From the NCBI RefSeq assembly GCF_021173675.1, contig NZ_JAIHON010000003.1:496001-560000 (forward strand): a stretch of 64,000 nt of DNA, in the 5' to 3' direction. This stretch comes from Streptomyces lincolnensis. Lineage in GTDB: Bacteria > Actinomycetota > Actinomycetes > Streptomycetales > Streptomycetaceae. The translations under genes and the position numbers were made by a program. The notes below the pieces were generated by a model. It was not told where the DNA came from and searched no databases. It saw only the letters and a list, made by a program, of their open reading frames with translations. Position 1 is the stretch's first letter. Every line of letters starts with the position of its first letter. This document shows positions 28,524-41,136 of the stretch, piece after piece.

Positions 28524-29464
28524 CCCATCCCCGGTTGAGCATCGGCCTGCCCGTCTACAACGGTGAGGAGTACCTGGCCGAATCGCTCGACGCCCTGCTC
28601 GGCCAGACCTACGAGGATTTCGAACTGGTCGTCTCCGACAACGCCTCGACCGACAGGACCGAGGAGATCTGTCAGAAATACGCCGCGCGGGACTCACGCA
28701 TCCGCTACCTGAGGCTGCCCCGGAACATCGGCGCCGCGCCGAACCACAACTACGTGTTCACCCAGTGCCGCGGCGAGCTGTTCAAGTGGGCCTCGCACGA
28801 CGACCTGTACGCCCGGGACCTGCTGGAGCGCTGCGTGCGGGCGCTCGACGAGCGGCCGGAGGTGATCCTCGCGCACGCCGACCAGGCGGTCATCGACGAG
28901 GACGGCAAGGTGAAGGTCCCCTACCCGTACACGCTCGCCACCGCCTCGCCGCACGCGCCGGAGCGCTTCCGCAGCTACCTGTTCGAGCCCGGCGGCGACG
29001 ACTTCTACGGGGTGATGCGGGCCGACATGCTGCGCAAGGTCAGGCCGCACGACAGCTACCACCACGCGGACCGCACCTTCGTCGCCGAGATCGTCCTGCG
29101 CGGGCCCTTCCACCAGGTGCCGGAGCTGCTGTACTTCCGCCGCGACCACCCCACCCGCGCGGAGCGGGCCAACCCGTCCAAGCGTTCCCGGTGCGTCAAC
29201 CTGGACCCGCGCCGGGCAGGCCCGCTCCACCCGACGCCCCGGCTGCTCGCCGAGTACGTCTGGGGCTTCGCCTCGGCGATCCGACGGGCGCCGCTGTCCC
29301 CGGCCGACCGGCACGCCTGCTACCGCCACCTCGCCGCGTGGATGACCAGCCGGGTCCGGCCGGGCGCCGGTGAGCGGGTCGAGGACCGCGCCCCGGTCGA
29401 CCCCGCCCTGCTCACGGTCTCCGTCGACGACCTCGTCGCCGGCCGCGAGGGGAGGCAGGCGTGA
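28520..29464 (+). CDS. Glycosyltransferase family 2
   Basis: A 314-aa GT-A transferase. The N-terminus LSIGLPVYNGEEYLAESLDAL is typical, followed by VVSDNASTDRTEE and the DxD-type motif SHDDLYARD near residue 95. The C-terminal third is less conserved and probably binds the acceptor. It adds one residue to the repeat unit. It overlaps the flippase gene by 4 bp. Confidence 0.9.
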   Translation: MTHPRLSIGLPVYNGEEYLAESLDALLGQTYEDFELVVSDNASTDRTEEICQKYAARDSRIRYLRLPRNIGAAPNHNYVFTQCRGELFKWASHDDLYARDLLERCVRALDERPEVILAHADQAVIDEDGKVKVPYPYTLATASPHAPERFRSYLFEPGGDDFYGVMRADMLRKVRPHDSYHHADRTFVAEIVLRGPFHQVPELLYFRRDHPTRAERANPSKRSRCVNLDPRRAGPLHPTPRLLAEYVWGFASAIRRAPLSPADRHACYRHLAAWMTSRVRPGAGERVEDRAPVDPALLTVSVDDLVAGREGRQA

Positions 29465-30675
29465 CCCCTGCCCGCGTCGGGGTGTTCGGCCTCCTCGGCT
29501 CCGGCAACCTCGGCAACGACGGGTCGCTGGAGGCCGTACTCGGATACCTCCGCGCCCGGCACCCGGACGCGGTCGTGGACGCGCTGTGCGGCGGACCCGA
29601 GGTCGTCACGGCCCGGTACGGGATCCCCGCGACGCGGCTGCACTGGTACCGCGGCGAGTACCGCACCGCCTCCCGTGCCGGCGCGATCGCGGCGAAGGGC
29701 CTGGGTAAACTCGTCGACGTCGTCCGGACCGCCGCCTGGGTGCGCCGCCACGACGTGGTGATCGTGCCGGGCATGGGCGTCCTGGAAGCCACGCTGCCCC
29801 TGCGGCCCTGGGGTTTCCCGTACTCGCTGTTCCTGCTCTGCGCGAGTGGCCGGCTGCTCGGCACCCGGGTCGCGCTGGTCGGCGTCGGCGCCGCCCCGAT
29901 CGGCGACCGGCCGACCCGGGCCCTGGTCCGCCTCTCGGCACGCCTGGCCGCGTACCGCTCCTACCGTGACGCCCAGTCCCGCGACGCGCTGCGGGAGATG
30001 GGCGTGGACACCGCGCACGACGAGGTCTATCCGGATCTGGCGTTCGCGCTGCCGGTTCCGGAGGCGAGCGCGCCCCCGGACGGCCCGCCGGGCCCGGTCT
30101 GCGTCGGCGTCATGGACTTCCACGGCGGCAACGACGACCGGGCCCGGGCCGAGGAGATCCACCGGCGCTACCTCGACGGGACGACCCGCTTCGTCCGCGC
30201 GCTGGTCGAGGACGGCAGAACGGTCCGGCTGCTCACCGGCGACGCGTGCGACGCGCCGGTGGTCGCCGCGATCCTCGACGCGGTGGACTCGCCGCTGGTC
30301 ACCGCCGCCGAGACGGCCTCGCTGGCCGACCTGATGGAGGAGACGGCGGCCGCCGACACCGTGGTGGCGACCCGCTACCACAACCTGATCTGTGCCCTGA
30401 AGGCCGGCACACCGACGCTCGCCCTCAGCTATGCGGCCAAGAGCGACGCGCTCATGGCCCGGATGGGCCTGGGCGCCTACTGCCACCCGGCCCGCGAGGT
30501 CGACGCCGACCGGCTGCTGGAGCAGTTCCGGGAGCTGGAGAAGCACGCGGCCCAGCTGCGGCGGACGCTCCGCGAGCGCAACCAGGTCGCCGCCCGGCAA
30601 CTGCAGGACCAGTTCGACGAGTTGACCGCGGCCCTGTTCCCCGCCGCCGACCACGCCCCGATGGAGACTCCATGA
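29461..30675 (+). CDS. Polysaccharide pyruvyl transferase family protein
   Basis: A 404-aa protein with the family start VGVFGLLGSGNLGNDGSLEA and the C-terminal active-site region ADTVVATRYHNLICALKAGTPTLALSY. It would transfer a pyruvate ketal from phosphoenolpyruvate to a sugar, adding negative charge. GTG at 29461 overlaps the previous stop. The last residues (APMETP) read into the next gene's ribosome site. Confidence 0.87.
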   Translation: MTPARVGVFGLLGSGNLGNDGSLEAVLGYLRARHPDAVVDALCGGPEVVTARYGIPATRLHWYRGEYRTASRAGAIAAKGLGKLVDVVRTAAWVRRHDVVIVPGMGVLEATLPLRPWGFPYSLFLLCASGRLLGTRVALVGVGAAPIGDRPTRALVRLSARLAAYRSYRDAQSRDALREMGVDTAHDEVYPDLAFALPVPEASAPPDGPPGPVCVGVMDFHGGNDDRARAEEIHRRYLDGTTRFVRALVEDGRTVRLLTGDACDAPVVAAILDAVDSPLVTAAETASLADLMEETAAADTVVATRYHNLICALKAGTPTLALSYAAKSDALMARMGLGAYCHPAREVDADRLLEQFRELEKHAAQLRRTLRERNQVAARQLQDQFDELTAALFPAADHAPMETP

Positions 30676-31223
30676 AAGCCACCGAAGTCCCGGAGATCGC
30701 CGGGGCGTACCTCTTCGAACCGACGCCGTACGCCGACGAACGCGGCTTCTTCTGCCGCACCTTCGACGCCGACGTGGTCCGTTCGGTGGGCCTCGACCCG
30801 AACGCCTTCCTCCAGGACAGCGTGTCGCGCTCCGCCCGGGGCGTGCTGCGCGGCCTGCACCTGCGCTCCGGCGCCGGCGAGGCCAAGCTCGTGCGCTGCT
30901 CGTACGGGAGGATCTTCGACGTCGTCGTGGACCTGCGGCCGGACTCGCCGACGTACCGCAACCGCGCCTTCTTCGAGCTGTCCGGCGAGACGCAGGCGAC
31001 CCTCTACATCCCGGCGGGGTGCGCGCACGGCTTCCAGGCGCTCACCGACACCGCCGACACCTCGTACCGGATCGACCGCCCGCACGATCCGGACGAGGAC
31101 GTGACGATCGCCTTCGACGACCCGGAGCTCGCCATCCCCTGGCCGCTGCCGGTCACCTCGATGTCCCTGCGGGACCGGGAGGCGCCGAGCCTCGCCGATG
31201 CCCTGAAGCACCAGGAAGGATGA
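30672..31223 (+). CDS. dTDP-4-dehydrorhamnose 3,5-epimerase-family (RmlC-like) sugar epimerase
   Basis: A 183-aa cupin. It shows FEPTPYADERGFFCRTFD, the conserved QDSVSRSARGVLRGLHL region with the catalytic His, and IPAGCAHGFQALTD. Length equals typical RmlC proteins. No dTDP-glucose synthase or dehydratase gene is nearby, so it more likely epimerises a CDP-linked 4-keto sugar made by this sub-cluster (inference). Four-bp overlap with the pyruvyl transferase gene. Confidence 0.87.
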   Translation: MKATEVPEIAGAYLFEPTPYADERGFFCRTFDADVVRSVGLDPNAFLQDSVSRSARGVLRGLHLRSGAGEAKLVRCSYGRIFDVVVDLRPDSPTYRNRAFFELSGETQATLYIPAGCAHGFQALTDTADTSYRIDRPHDPDEDVTIAFDDPELAIPWPLPVTSMSLRDREAPSLADALKHQEG

Positions 31224-31230
31224 GGTCGGC

Positions 31231-32550
31231 GTGGAAGAGTTCCTGCTCCCTCGGTCACAGGCGGCGAACGAGCGCCTGCACGCCCTGATCCCCGGTGGCG
31301 CGCACACCTACGCCAAGGGCGACGACCAGTACCCCGAGAACCTGGCCCCGGTCATCAGCCACGGCCGCGGTGCCCATGTGTGGGACATCGACGGCAACCG
31401 CTACGTCGAGTACGGCTCAGGCCTGCGGTCGGTCAGCCTCGGCCACGCCCACCCCCGCGTGATCGAGGCGGTGCGGCGGGAACTCGACCGCGGCAGCAAC
31501 TTCGTCCGGCCGTCCCTCGTGGAGGTCGAAGCCGCGGAACGCTTCCTGGCCACCGTGCCGACCGCCGAGATGGTGAAGTTCGCGAAGAACGGTTCCGACG
31601 CCACCACCGCCGCGGTCCGCCTGGCCCGCGCCGCCACCGGCCGCCCGCGGGTGGCCCTGTGCGCCGACCATCCGTTCTTCTCCACCGACGACTGGTTCAT
31701 CGGCACCACACCGATGTCCGCGGGCATCCCATCGGCGACCACCGACCTCACCGTGTCCTTCCCGTACGGTGACCTGGCCGCCGTGGAAGAACTGCTCACC
31801 CGGTACGAGGACGAGATCGCCTGCCTGATCCTCGAACCCGCCACCCACACCGAGCCGCCGCCCGGATATCTCGCCGGCCTGCGCGATCTGGCCGACCGGC
31901 ACGGCTGCGTCCTGGTCTTCGACGAGATGATCACCGGCTTCCGCTGGTCCGAGGCGGGCGCCCAGGGCCTGTACGGCGTCGTCCCCGACCTCTCCACCTT
32001 CGGCAAGGCGCTGGGCAACGGCTTCGCGGTCTCGGCGCTGGCGGGGCGTCGCGCCCTGATGGAACGGGGCGGGCTGCGCGACCGGCACGAGCGCGTGTTC
32101 CTGCTGTCGACCACGCACGGCGCGGAAACCCACTCCCTGGCCGCCGCGATGGCCGTACAGGCCACCTATGCGGAGGAAGGCATCACCGCTCAACTCCACG
32201 CCCTCGGACAGCGGTTGGCGGCCGGCGTCCGGGAAGCCGCGGCGAGCATGGGCGTCGGCGACCACGTCGTGGTCCGGGGCCGGGCCAGCAACCTGGTCTT
32301 CGCCACCCTCGACGAGAACCACCGGCCGTCGCAGGAGTACCGCACCCTGTTCCTGCGCCGGCTCCTGGCGGGCGGGGTACTGGCCCCCTCGTTCGTCGTG
32401 AGCAGCGCGCTCACCGAGGCCGACATCGACCACACCGTCGACGCGGTCGCCCAGGCATGTGCGGTGTACCGCAAGGCACTTGACGCCGCCGACCCCACCC
32501 CCTGGACGGCCGGACGGCCGGTGAAGCCGGTGTTCCGCCGCCTGGCCTGA
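31231..32550 (+). CDS. Class III aminotransferase, glutamate-1-semialdehyde aminomutase-like
   Basis: A 439-aa PLP enzyme of fold type I. Substrate-side motif HALIPGGAHTYAKG opens the protein, the cofactor region is LVFDEMITGFRW and the Schiff-base lysine lies in STFGKALGNG near residue 262. It resembles GSA aminomutase but sits as the last gene of a sugar operon, where such proteins are thought to aminate keto sugars. A heme-pathway role is unlikely without other hem genes. Starts 7 bp after the epimerase gene. Confidence 0.87.
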   Translation: MEEFLLPRSQAANERLHALIPGGAHTYAKGDDQYPENLAPVISHGRGAHVWDIDGNRYVEYGSGLRSVSLGHAHPRVIEAVRRELDRGSNFVRPSLVEVEAAERFLATVPTAEMVKFAKNGSDATTAAVRLARAATGRPRVALCADHPFFSTDDWFIGTTPMSAGIPSATTDLTVSFPYGDLAAVEELLTRYEDEIACLILEPATHTEPPPGYLAGLRDLADRHGCVLVFDEMITGFRWSEAGAQGLYGVVPDLSTFGKALGNGFAVSALAGRRALMERGGLRDRHERVFLLSTTHGAETHSLAAAMAVQATYAEEGITAQLHALGQRLAAGVREAAASMGVGDHVVVRGRASNLVFATLDENHRPSQEYRTLFLRRLLAGGVLAPSFVVSSALTEADIDHTVDAVAQACAVYRKALDAADPTPWTAGRPVKPVFRRLA

Positions 32551-32552
32551 CG

Positions 32553-33308
32553 TCAGCGACGCTCCGGTCGACGGGCGTCGGCCACCCGGTCGACCAGCCA
32601 CGCGGTCGCCGGTACCACCGCCAGCGCGGTGCACCAGCCGCCGAGGACATCGGTCGGGTAGTGCGCACCCAGGGAGACCTGGGCCCAGCCCATGGCGGCA
32701 CCGGCGACCAGCGCGGCACCGGCCACGAGGAACGTGCCGGCCGTCCTGCCGAGGCCGGGCCGGCCGGCCGCGCACAGCGCCACCGCGAGGACGACCGCGG
32801 TGACGAAGGCGGTGTGCCCGCTCGGGTAGGACAGGTGCCCGTCGTGGATGGTGCGTCCCACCAGGGGCTTGAGCAGTGTCGTCGCCCCCACGGTGAGGCC
32901 GGCGCCGGCCACGGCGAGCACCGCCGTGCGAGGACGCCGCACCAGCAGACAGCCCGCCACGGCGACCACGACCAGCATCGCCGCGCCGACGGGCTCGCCC
33001 CAGAAGTCGATGGCCAGCGCGAGGCGCCGCCACGGCGGCCGCACGCTGTCCGCCGTCGGATCGACGAGCCACCTGTCCACCCCGCCGGACTCGCTGTGAC
33101 CGGCGTACAGGATCCCGAGCACGACGACCACCAGCGCCGCGAGAGCCGACGCCGACCCGAGCCAGGCGCGCGGCGGTGGAGGCAGCGCCGCGCGCTCCGA
33201 CCGGCGGACGTCCGGTTCCGTTGCGGCCAGGCGATCCAACGCGAGCCCCCCGTCGTCGCGGTGCGGTCCCGAACTCGCCCGCCCGGCCGTCCCCTTGGCC
33301 GAGGGCAT
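32553..33308 (-). CDS. PAP2-family membrane phosphatase
   Basis: A 251-aa protein with six predicted helices and the three phosphatidic-acid-phosphatase motifs: KPLVGRTI, YPSGHTAF and SLGAHYPTDVLGG. It dephosphorylates a lipid phosphate, possibly undecaprenyl pyrophosphate, which would recycle carrier for the adjacent polysaccharide pathway (inference). The ATG at 33308 follows GAGGAGGGG; TTG at 33341 and GTG at 33332 are alternatives. Its stop lies 2 bp from the aminotransferase stop on the other strand, so the operon ends here. Confidence 0.85.
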   Translation of the reverse strand: MPSAKGTAGRASSGPHRDDGGLALDRLAATEPDVRRSERAALPPPPRAWLGSASALAALVVVVLGILYAGHSESGGVDRWLVDPTADSVRPPWRRLALAIDFWGEPVGAAMLVVVAVAGCLLVRRPRTAVLAVAGAGLTVGATTLLKPLVGRTIHDGHLSYPSGHTAFVTAVVLAVALCAAGRPGLGRTAGTFLVAGAALVAGAAMGWAQVSLGAHYPTDVLGGWCTALAVVPATAWLVDRVADARRPERR

Positions 33309-33381
33309 CGGGATCAGACCCCTCCTCGTCACCCTAGCCAAGCGGGTCCGGCCCCGCCGGGGATATCGCCAATGACCTCAC

Positions 33382-33416
33382 AGGTTGCGTCGTATGCAAC
33401 CTGGTGCGCATAGCGC
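33382..33416 (+). promoter_or_regulatory. Probable operator upstream of betA
   Basis: It contains a perfect inverted repeat AGGTTGC-N7-GCAACCT (33382-33402). From 33384 it also matches the bipartite element GTTGCGT-N12-GGTGCGCATAGCGC. The same 33-bp arrangement with identical spacing is found at 45972-46004 (purU) and 42487-42519 (dimethylglycine oxidase). It ends 51 bp before the betA start, a usual position for repressor or activator control. Confidence 0.7.
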
Positions 33417-33467
33417 TACCGCATTACCATGCCTCGCGTATCTATGGCGCGAGCGAGACGAGGCACC

Positions 33468-35120
33468 ATGGCTTCCCAGCAGTACGACTTCGTCATCGTC
33501 GGCGGTGGTTCGGCCGGCAGTGCATTGGCGAACAGACTCTCCGCGGATCCGGGCAACCGCGTACTGGTCCTGGAGGCGGGCCGGTCCGACTATCCCTGGG
33601 ACGTGTTCATCCACATGCCCGCGGCGCTGACCTATCCGATCGGCAGCCGGTTCTACGACTGGAAGTACGAGTCCGAGCCCGAACCCCACATGGGCGGCCG
33701 TCGCGTCTACCACGCCCGCGGCAAGGTACTGGGCGGCTCCAGCAGCATCAACGGCATGATCTTCCAGCGCGGCAACCCCCTGGACTACGAGCGCTGGGCG
33801 GCCGACGCGGGCATGGACACCTGGGACTACGCGCACTGCCTGCCCTACTTCCGGCGTATGGAGAACTGCCTCGCGGCCGATCCGGACGACGAGTTCCGCG
33901 GCCACGACGGCCCTCTGGTCCTGGAGCGCGGCCCGGCCACCAACCCGCTCTTCGGCGCCTTCCTCAAAGCCACGGAGGAGGCGGGCTACGCGCCGACGGA
34001 CGACGTCAACGGCTACCGGCAGGAGGGCTTCGCCCAGTTCGACCGCAACGTCCACCGCGGCCGCCGCCTGTCGGCGTCCAAGGCCTACCTCAAGCCCGCC
34101 ATGAAGCGGCCCAACCTCACCGTCACCACCCGCGCCCTGGTCACCCGTGTCCTGTTCGAGGGCAAGCGCGCCGTCGGTGTCGCGTACCGCGTCGGCAGGG
34201 GACCGACCCGGACGGTACGGGCCGGGGAGGTCATCCTGTGCGGCGGCGCGATCAACTCCCCGCAGCTGCTCCAGCTCTCCGGCGTGGGCAACGCCGAGGA
34301 ACTGACCACCCTCGGGGTCGACGTCGTGCACGACCTGCCGGGCGTCGGCGAGAACATGCAGGACCACCTGGAGGTCTACGTCCAGCACGCATGTAAACAG
34401 CCGGTCTCCATGCAGCCGTACATGGCGAAGTGGCGGGCCCCCTTCATCGGGCTCCAGTGGCTCTTCCGCACCGGCCCGGCCGCCACCAACCACTTCGAGG
34501 CCGGCGGCTTCGCCCGCAGCAACGAGGACGTCGACTATCCCAACCTGATGTTCCACTTCCTGCCGATCGCGGTCCGCTACGACGGCTCCTCGCCCTCGGG
34601 GGGCCACGGCTACCAGGTGCATGTCGGGCCGATGTACTCCGACGCCCTGGGCTCGGTGAAGATCAGGAGCCGGGATCCGCGCGTCCATCCGGCGCTCCGC
34701 TTCAACTACCTCTCCACCGAGCAGGACCGCCGCGAATGGGTCGAGGCGATCCGGGTGGCCCGCAGGATCCTGGAGCAGCCCGCGCTCGCCCCCTACAACG
34801 ACGGGGAGATCTCGCCCGGTCCGACGGTGGAGACGGACGAGGAGATCCTCGCCTGGGTCGCCAAGGAGGGCGAGACCGCCCTGCACCCCTCCTGCACCTG
34901 CAAGATGGGCACCGACGACATGTCCGTCGTCGACCCCACCAGCATGCGCGTGCACGGCCTGGACGGCCTGCGCGTGGTGGACGCCTCCGTCATGCCCTAT
35001 GTCACCAACGGCAACATCTACGCGCCCGTCATGATGATCGCCGAGAAGGCCGCCGACCTGATCCTCGGCAAGGAGCCGCTCGCGCCGTCGAAGGCCGCGT
35101 TCTACCGCCACCGCGGCTGA
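33468..35120 (+). CDS. betA: Choline dehydrogenase, GMC oxidoreductase family
   Basis: Oxidises choline to betaine aldehyde. The 550-aa flavoprotein has the FAD-binding start [18 protein letters not shown], the GMC signature [13 protein letters not shown], the catalytic His in [11 protein letters not shown] and the second catalytic position as Asn in [13 protein letters not shown], the His/Asn pair usual for choline oxidases/dehydrogenases. The ATG at 33468 is chosen for its GACGAGG ribosome site; the ATG 39 bp upstream lacks one. betB follows after 177 bp with its own operator-like palindrome, so transcription may be partly independent. Confidence 0.9.
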   Translation: MASQQYDFVIVGGGSAGSALANRLSADPGNRVLVLEAGRSDYPWDVFIHMPAALTYPIGSRFYDWKYESEPEPHMGGRRVYHARGKVLGGSSSINGMIFQRGNPLDYERWAADAGMDTWDYAHCLPYFRRMENCLAADPDDEFRGHDGPLVLERGPATNPLFGAFLKATEEAGYAPTDDVNGYRQEGFAQFDRNVHRGRRLSASKAYLKPAMKRPNLTVTTRALVTRVLFEGKRAVGVAYRVGRGPTRTVRAGEVILCGGAINSPQLLQLSGVGNAEELTTLGVDVVHDLPGVGENMQDHLEVYVQHACKQPVSMQPYMAKWRAPFIGLQWLFRTGPAATNHFEAGGFARSNEDVDYPNLMFHFLPIAVRYDGSSPSGGHGYQVHVGPMYSDALGSVKIRSRDPRVHPALRFNYLSTEQDRREWVEAIRVARRILEQPALAPYNDGEISPGPTVETDEEILAWVAKEGETALHPSCTCKMGTDDMSVVDPTSMRVHGLDGLRVVDASVMPYVTNGNIYAPVMMIAEKAADLILGKEPLAPSKAAFYRHRG

Positions 35121-35124
35121 ACGG

Positions 35125-35142
35125 CCGTCGTATACAACGGCG
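35125..35142 (+). promoter_or_regulatory. Operator-like palindrome upstream of betB
   Basis: An 18-bp palindrome, GCCGTcGTATACaACGGC, has a single mismatched pair. Its core CGTCGTATACAAC matches the betA operator core CGTCGTATGCAAC at 12 of 13 positions. It lies just after the betA stop and 155 bp before betB, so betB and the importer genes may share regulation with betA. Confidence 0.55.
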
Positions 35143-35297
35143 GGACGTCCGGGCGTCGTCCGTGGTCGGGCGAGTGCCGCCCTGGTCGAATCGTCACCGG
35201 CCAACCCCTTGACGTGGGTCCGGCCATTCGCCAGGGTGTTCCACCACAAGCAATCGGGTGCACAATGCGCAACGGCTTCCCTCGAAAGGCTCGGCGC

Positions 35298-37872
<2,575 letters not shown>

Positions 37873-37873
<1 letters not shown>

Positions 37874-39873
37874 TGACCGTCGTCATGGAGAAACCCGGGA
37901 AGACGGAGTCGGCGCGACCCGCCGCTCCCGTCAAGGAAGCGCGCAGGCCGAGCCGGTCCATGATGGTGGCCGGGATCGTCGTCCTGTGGCTGGTGCTGTT
38001 CGCCGTACTGCGCGGGAAACAGACCCTGGCCCTGGCGGCGGCGGACCTGACCGACCTGCACCGGTGGTTCAACGACGTCAACGACTCCATCGGCGCCAAC
38101 CGCAACTCCAACCCGCTCTTCCTGTACTTCTTCAACGAGATCCGCCTGGTCATCGACACCCTGGTGACCTTCGTCCAGGAGCTGATCTCCCAGCCCTCGG
38201 GCGACCGCCCCCTGCCGCAGATCGGCTGGCTCGGAGTCGTAGGCATCGCCGGCTATGTCTCCTGGGCCGTGGGCAACTGGCGGGTCGCCCTGCTGGCGGT
38301 GGCCGGTTTCACCTTCCTGGGCCTTCAGGGCCTGTGGCAGGAGAGCATGGACACCCTGGCGCTGACACTCACGGCCGTCTTCGTGGCGCTGCTGTTCGCG
38401 ATCCCGATCGGGGTGTGGGCCGGGCTGTCGGACCGGTTCAACCGGATCGTCACGCCCTTCCTGGACTTCATGCAGACGATGCCGACCTTCGTCTACCTGG
38501 CACCGCTGACCCTGTTCTTCCTCATCGGCGGTGCCTCCGCCACCATCGCCACCGCGATCTACGCGGCCCCGCCGACCATCCGCATCACCGCGCACGCCAT
38601 CCGCAACGTCTCCAGGACGACGGTCGAGGCGGCCGACTCCCTCGGCGCCACCCGCCGCCAGTCGCTGCTGAAGGTCCTGCTGCCGATGTCCAAGCGGACC
38701 GTGGTGATGGGCGTCAACCAGACCATCATGGCCGCCCTGGCCATGGTGACCATCGCGGCCCTGATCAACGCGCCGGGCCTCGGCGTGGTCGTCCTGCAGG
38801 CGCTGCAGTCGCTCGACGTCGGCACGGCCTTCAACGCGGGCCTCGCCATCGTGGTCATGGCGATCGTCCTGGACCGGGTGACCACCGCGGCCGCCGCCCG
38901 CGAGGAGAACGCGCGGCGCTCCAAGAACCGCCTCCTGAAGCGGCGGCGGCCGCTGCTGGGCGCCGGTGCGGCCGTCACGGCGGTCCTGATCCATCTGTCG
39001 CACACCTACCTGTGGGCGGCCGAATTCCCCGGTGACGGCACGGTCGGCAGCCACATCGCGAGCGCGGCGGACAGCGCGACCAACTGGGCGCAGGACAGCC
39101 TCTCGGGCGTCACCAACGCCATCCGTGACGTCATCACCAACGGTCTGCTCAACCCGTTCCAGACGCTGGTCACCGACTCCCCGTGGTGGCTCGTCGGCGC
39201 GGTGCTGGTGGCGCTGGGCGTGGTGCTCGGCGGCTGGAAGTCCGGGGTCACCACGGCCGTGTGCGTGGGCCTGCTGGTCGGCACCGGTCTGTGGTCGGAC
39301 GCCATGACCACCCTGGCCTCGACGCTCGTCGCAACGGTCCTGGTGATGGTGCTCGGCATCGTCTTCGGGGTGTGGATGGGGCGGAGCATGATGGTGGACC
39401 GGCTGATCCGGCCCACCCTGGACGCCGCCCAGGTCATGCCGCCCTTCGTCTACCTCGTGCCGTTCCTCGCGCTGTTCGGCCCCACCCGCTTCACGGCCAT
39501 CGTCGCCGCGATCGTCTACGGGGCCCCGGTCGCCATGAAGATCATCGCGGACGGGATCCGGGCGGTGCCCGAGACCACCGTGGAGGCGGCGACCTCCGCC
39601 GGGTGCAACACCTGGCAGATCATCACCAAGGTTCAACTGCCGATGTCACGCAGTGCCCTGACGCTTGCGACCAACCAGGGCCTGATCTACGTGCTGTCGA
39701 TGGTTGTTGTGGGCGGCCTGGTAGGTGCGGGCGCCCTCGGCTACGACGTCGTGGCCGGATTCTCACGGGGGGAGCTGTACGGGAAGGGGCTTGCCGCGGG
39801 TCTGGCCATCGTCCTTCTCGGAGTCATGTTCGACCGGATCACTCAGGCCGCGGCGCGCCGCGCCACCGCTTAA
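37873..39873 (+). CDS. Glycine betaine/proline ABC transporter permease with two fused permease domains
   Basis: A 666-aa membrane protein, about twice the usual ProW/OpuAB length. Two complete permease modules are present. The first spans about residues 95-345 with the EAA loop EAADSLGATRRQSLLKVLLP. The second spans about 415-655 with EAATSAGCNTWQIITKVQLP. A linker with an extra helix (LLGAGAAVTAVLIHLSHTYLW) joins them. One polypeptide could therefore supply both membrane halves of the importer. Overlaps the ATPase stop. Confidence 0.9.
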
Positions 39874-39886
39874 GGAGCACGACACC

Positions 39887-40849
39887 ATGGCAAGACACTG
39901 GCGAGCCGGCGCGGCCGGCCTGGCCGTCCTCGGCCTCACCCTCACCGCGTGCGGCGGGGCGAAGGTCGGAGACAGCTCCTCTGCGGACTCGGAAAGCTCG
40001 GGCAAGTGCGGCACCTTCAATCTGGCCGTCAACCCGTGGGTGGGCTACGAGGCGGACGCGGCGGTCGTCGCGTACGTCGCCCAGCACAACCTCGGCTGTA
40101 CGGTCAACAAGAAGAACCTCAAGGAAGAGATCGCCTGGCAGGGCTTCGGCTCCGGCGAGGTCGACACGGTCCTGGAGAACTGGGGCCACGCCGACCTGGT
40201 GAAGAAGTACATCGACCAGCAGAAGACCGCCGTGGACGCCGGCCCGACCGGCAACGAAGGCCTCATCGGCTGGTATGTGCCGCCGTGGCTGGCCAAGGCG
40301 CACCCCGACATCCTCGACTACAAGAACCTCAACAAGTACGCGTCGAAGTTCAAGACGTCCGAGTCGGGCGGCAAGGGCCAGCTCCTCGACGGCGACCCGT
40401 CGTACGTCACCCACGACGAGGCGCTGGTGAAGAACCTGAAGCTGGACTTCAAGGTGGTGTACGCGGGCAGTGAGACGGCGCTGATCCAGGCCTTCCGCAC
40501 CGCCGAGAAGAACAAGCAGTGGCTGATCGGCTACTTCTACGAGCCGCAGTGGTTCCTGTCCGAGGTCCCGCTGAAGAAGGTCAGCCTGCCCCCGTACAAG
40601 GACGGCTGTGACGCCGACGCGGCGAAGGTCGCCTGCGACTATCCCGTGTACAAGCTCAACAAGATCGTCAGCGCGAAGTTCGCCAAGTCCGGCAGCCCCG
40701 CCTACAACCTGGTGAAGAACTTCAACTGGACGAACGACGACCAGAACGAGGTCGCCAAGTACATCGCGCAGGACAAGATGACGGACGAGGCGGCGGCCAA
40801 GAAGTGGGTCGAGGCCAACAAGGACAAGGTCGACGCCTGGCTCAAGTAG
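39887..40849 (+). CDS. Glycine betaine ABC transporter substrate-binding lipoprotein (OpuAC/ProX-like)
   Basis: A 320-aa lipoprotein. The N-terminal signal ends in the lipobox LGLTLTAC. The mature part has aromatic stretches that fit a betaine-binding aromatic cage: NPWVGYEAD, ENWGHADLVKKY, GWYVPPWLAK and GYFYEPQWFL. The ATG at 39887 follows AAGGAG 8 bp upstream and lies 13 bp after the permease stop. Last gene of the betB-importer unit; a long hairpin follows at 40872. Confidence 0.9.
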   Translation: MARHWRAGAAGLAVLGLTLTACGGAKVGDSSSADSESSGKCGTFNLAVNPWVGYEADAAVVAYVAQHNLGCTVNKKNLKEEIAWQGFGSGEVDTVLENWGHADLVKKYIDQQKTAVDAGPTGNEGLIGWYVPPWLAKAHPDILDYKNLNKYASKFKTSESGGKGQLLDGDPSYVTHDEALVKNLKLDFKVVYAGSETALIQAFRTAEKNKQWLIGYFYEPQWFLSEVPLKKVSLPPYKDGCDADAAKVACDYPVYKLNKIVSAKFAKSGSPAYNLVKNFNWTNDDQNEVAKYIAQDKMTDEAAAKKWVEANKDKVDAWLK

Positions 40850-40871
40850 CGCCGGCGTCCGCCGCTGATGT

Positions 40872-40928
40872 GGTTGTTCTCCGGCCAAGGCTCCGTGGGT
40901 GTGTTGCGTGAACTGCCGGAGAACAACC
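40872..40928 (+). terminator. Long inverted repeat, probable terminator of the betaine importer operon
   Basis: The arms GGTTGTTCTCCGGC (40872-40885) and GCCGGAGAACAACC (40915-40928) are a perfect 14-bp pair around a 29-nt loop, followed by TATTT. It lies 23 bp after the lipoprotein gene stop. Arms this long and AT-containing could alternatively be a mobile-element end or a recombination scar, given the foreign-looking DNA that follows. Confidence 0.6.
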
Positions 40929-41136
40929 TATTTCGCCCGCGATTCCTCCCGAATTCCAACATGAAATCCTCACCTGGAGCGTGGCCGCCGGCAAATTGGT
41001 CAAGCCCCGGCAAAAAGGTCAAGCTGCTGCAAAAATGATTTCCGAGGCCCGCGGTGAAGGCATCTCCCCGGTAAGATCTCGTCCGGAATGGCACACGGTT
41101 ACGACCAAACCCAAATTCATTCGGAAACGGGGAGAC

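Noticed and set aside
33429..33467. Upstream ATG for betA at 33429
   Set aside because: It has no ribosome site and adds 13 residues before the conserved FAD-binding start; ATG 33468 has GACGAGG.
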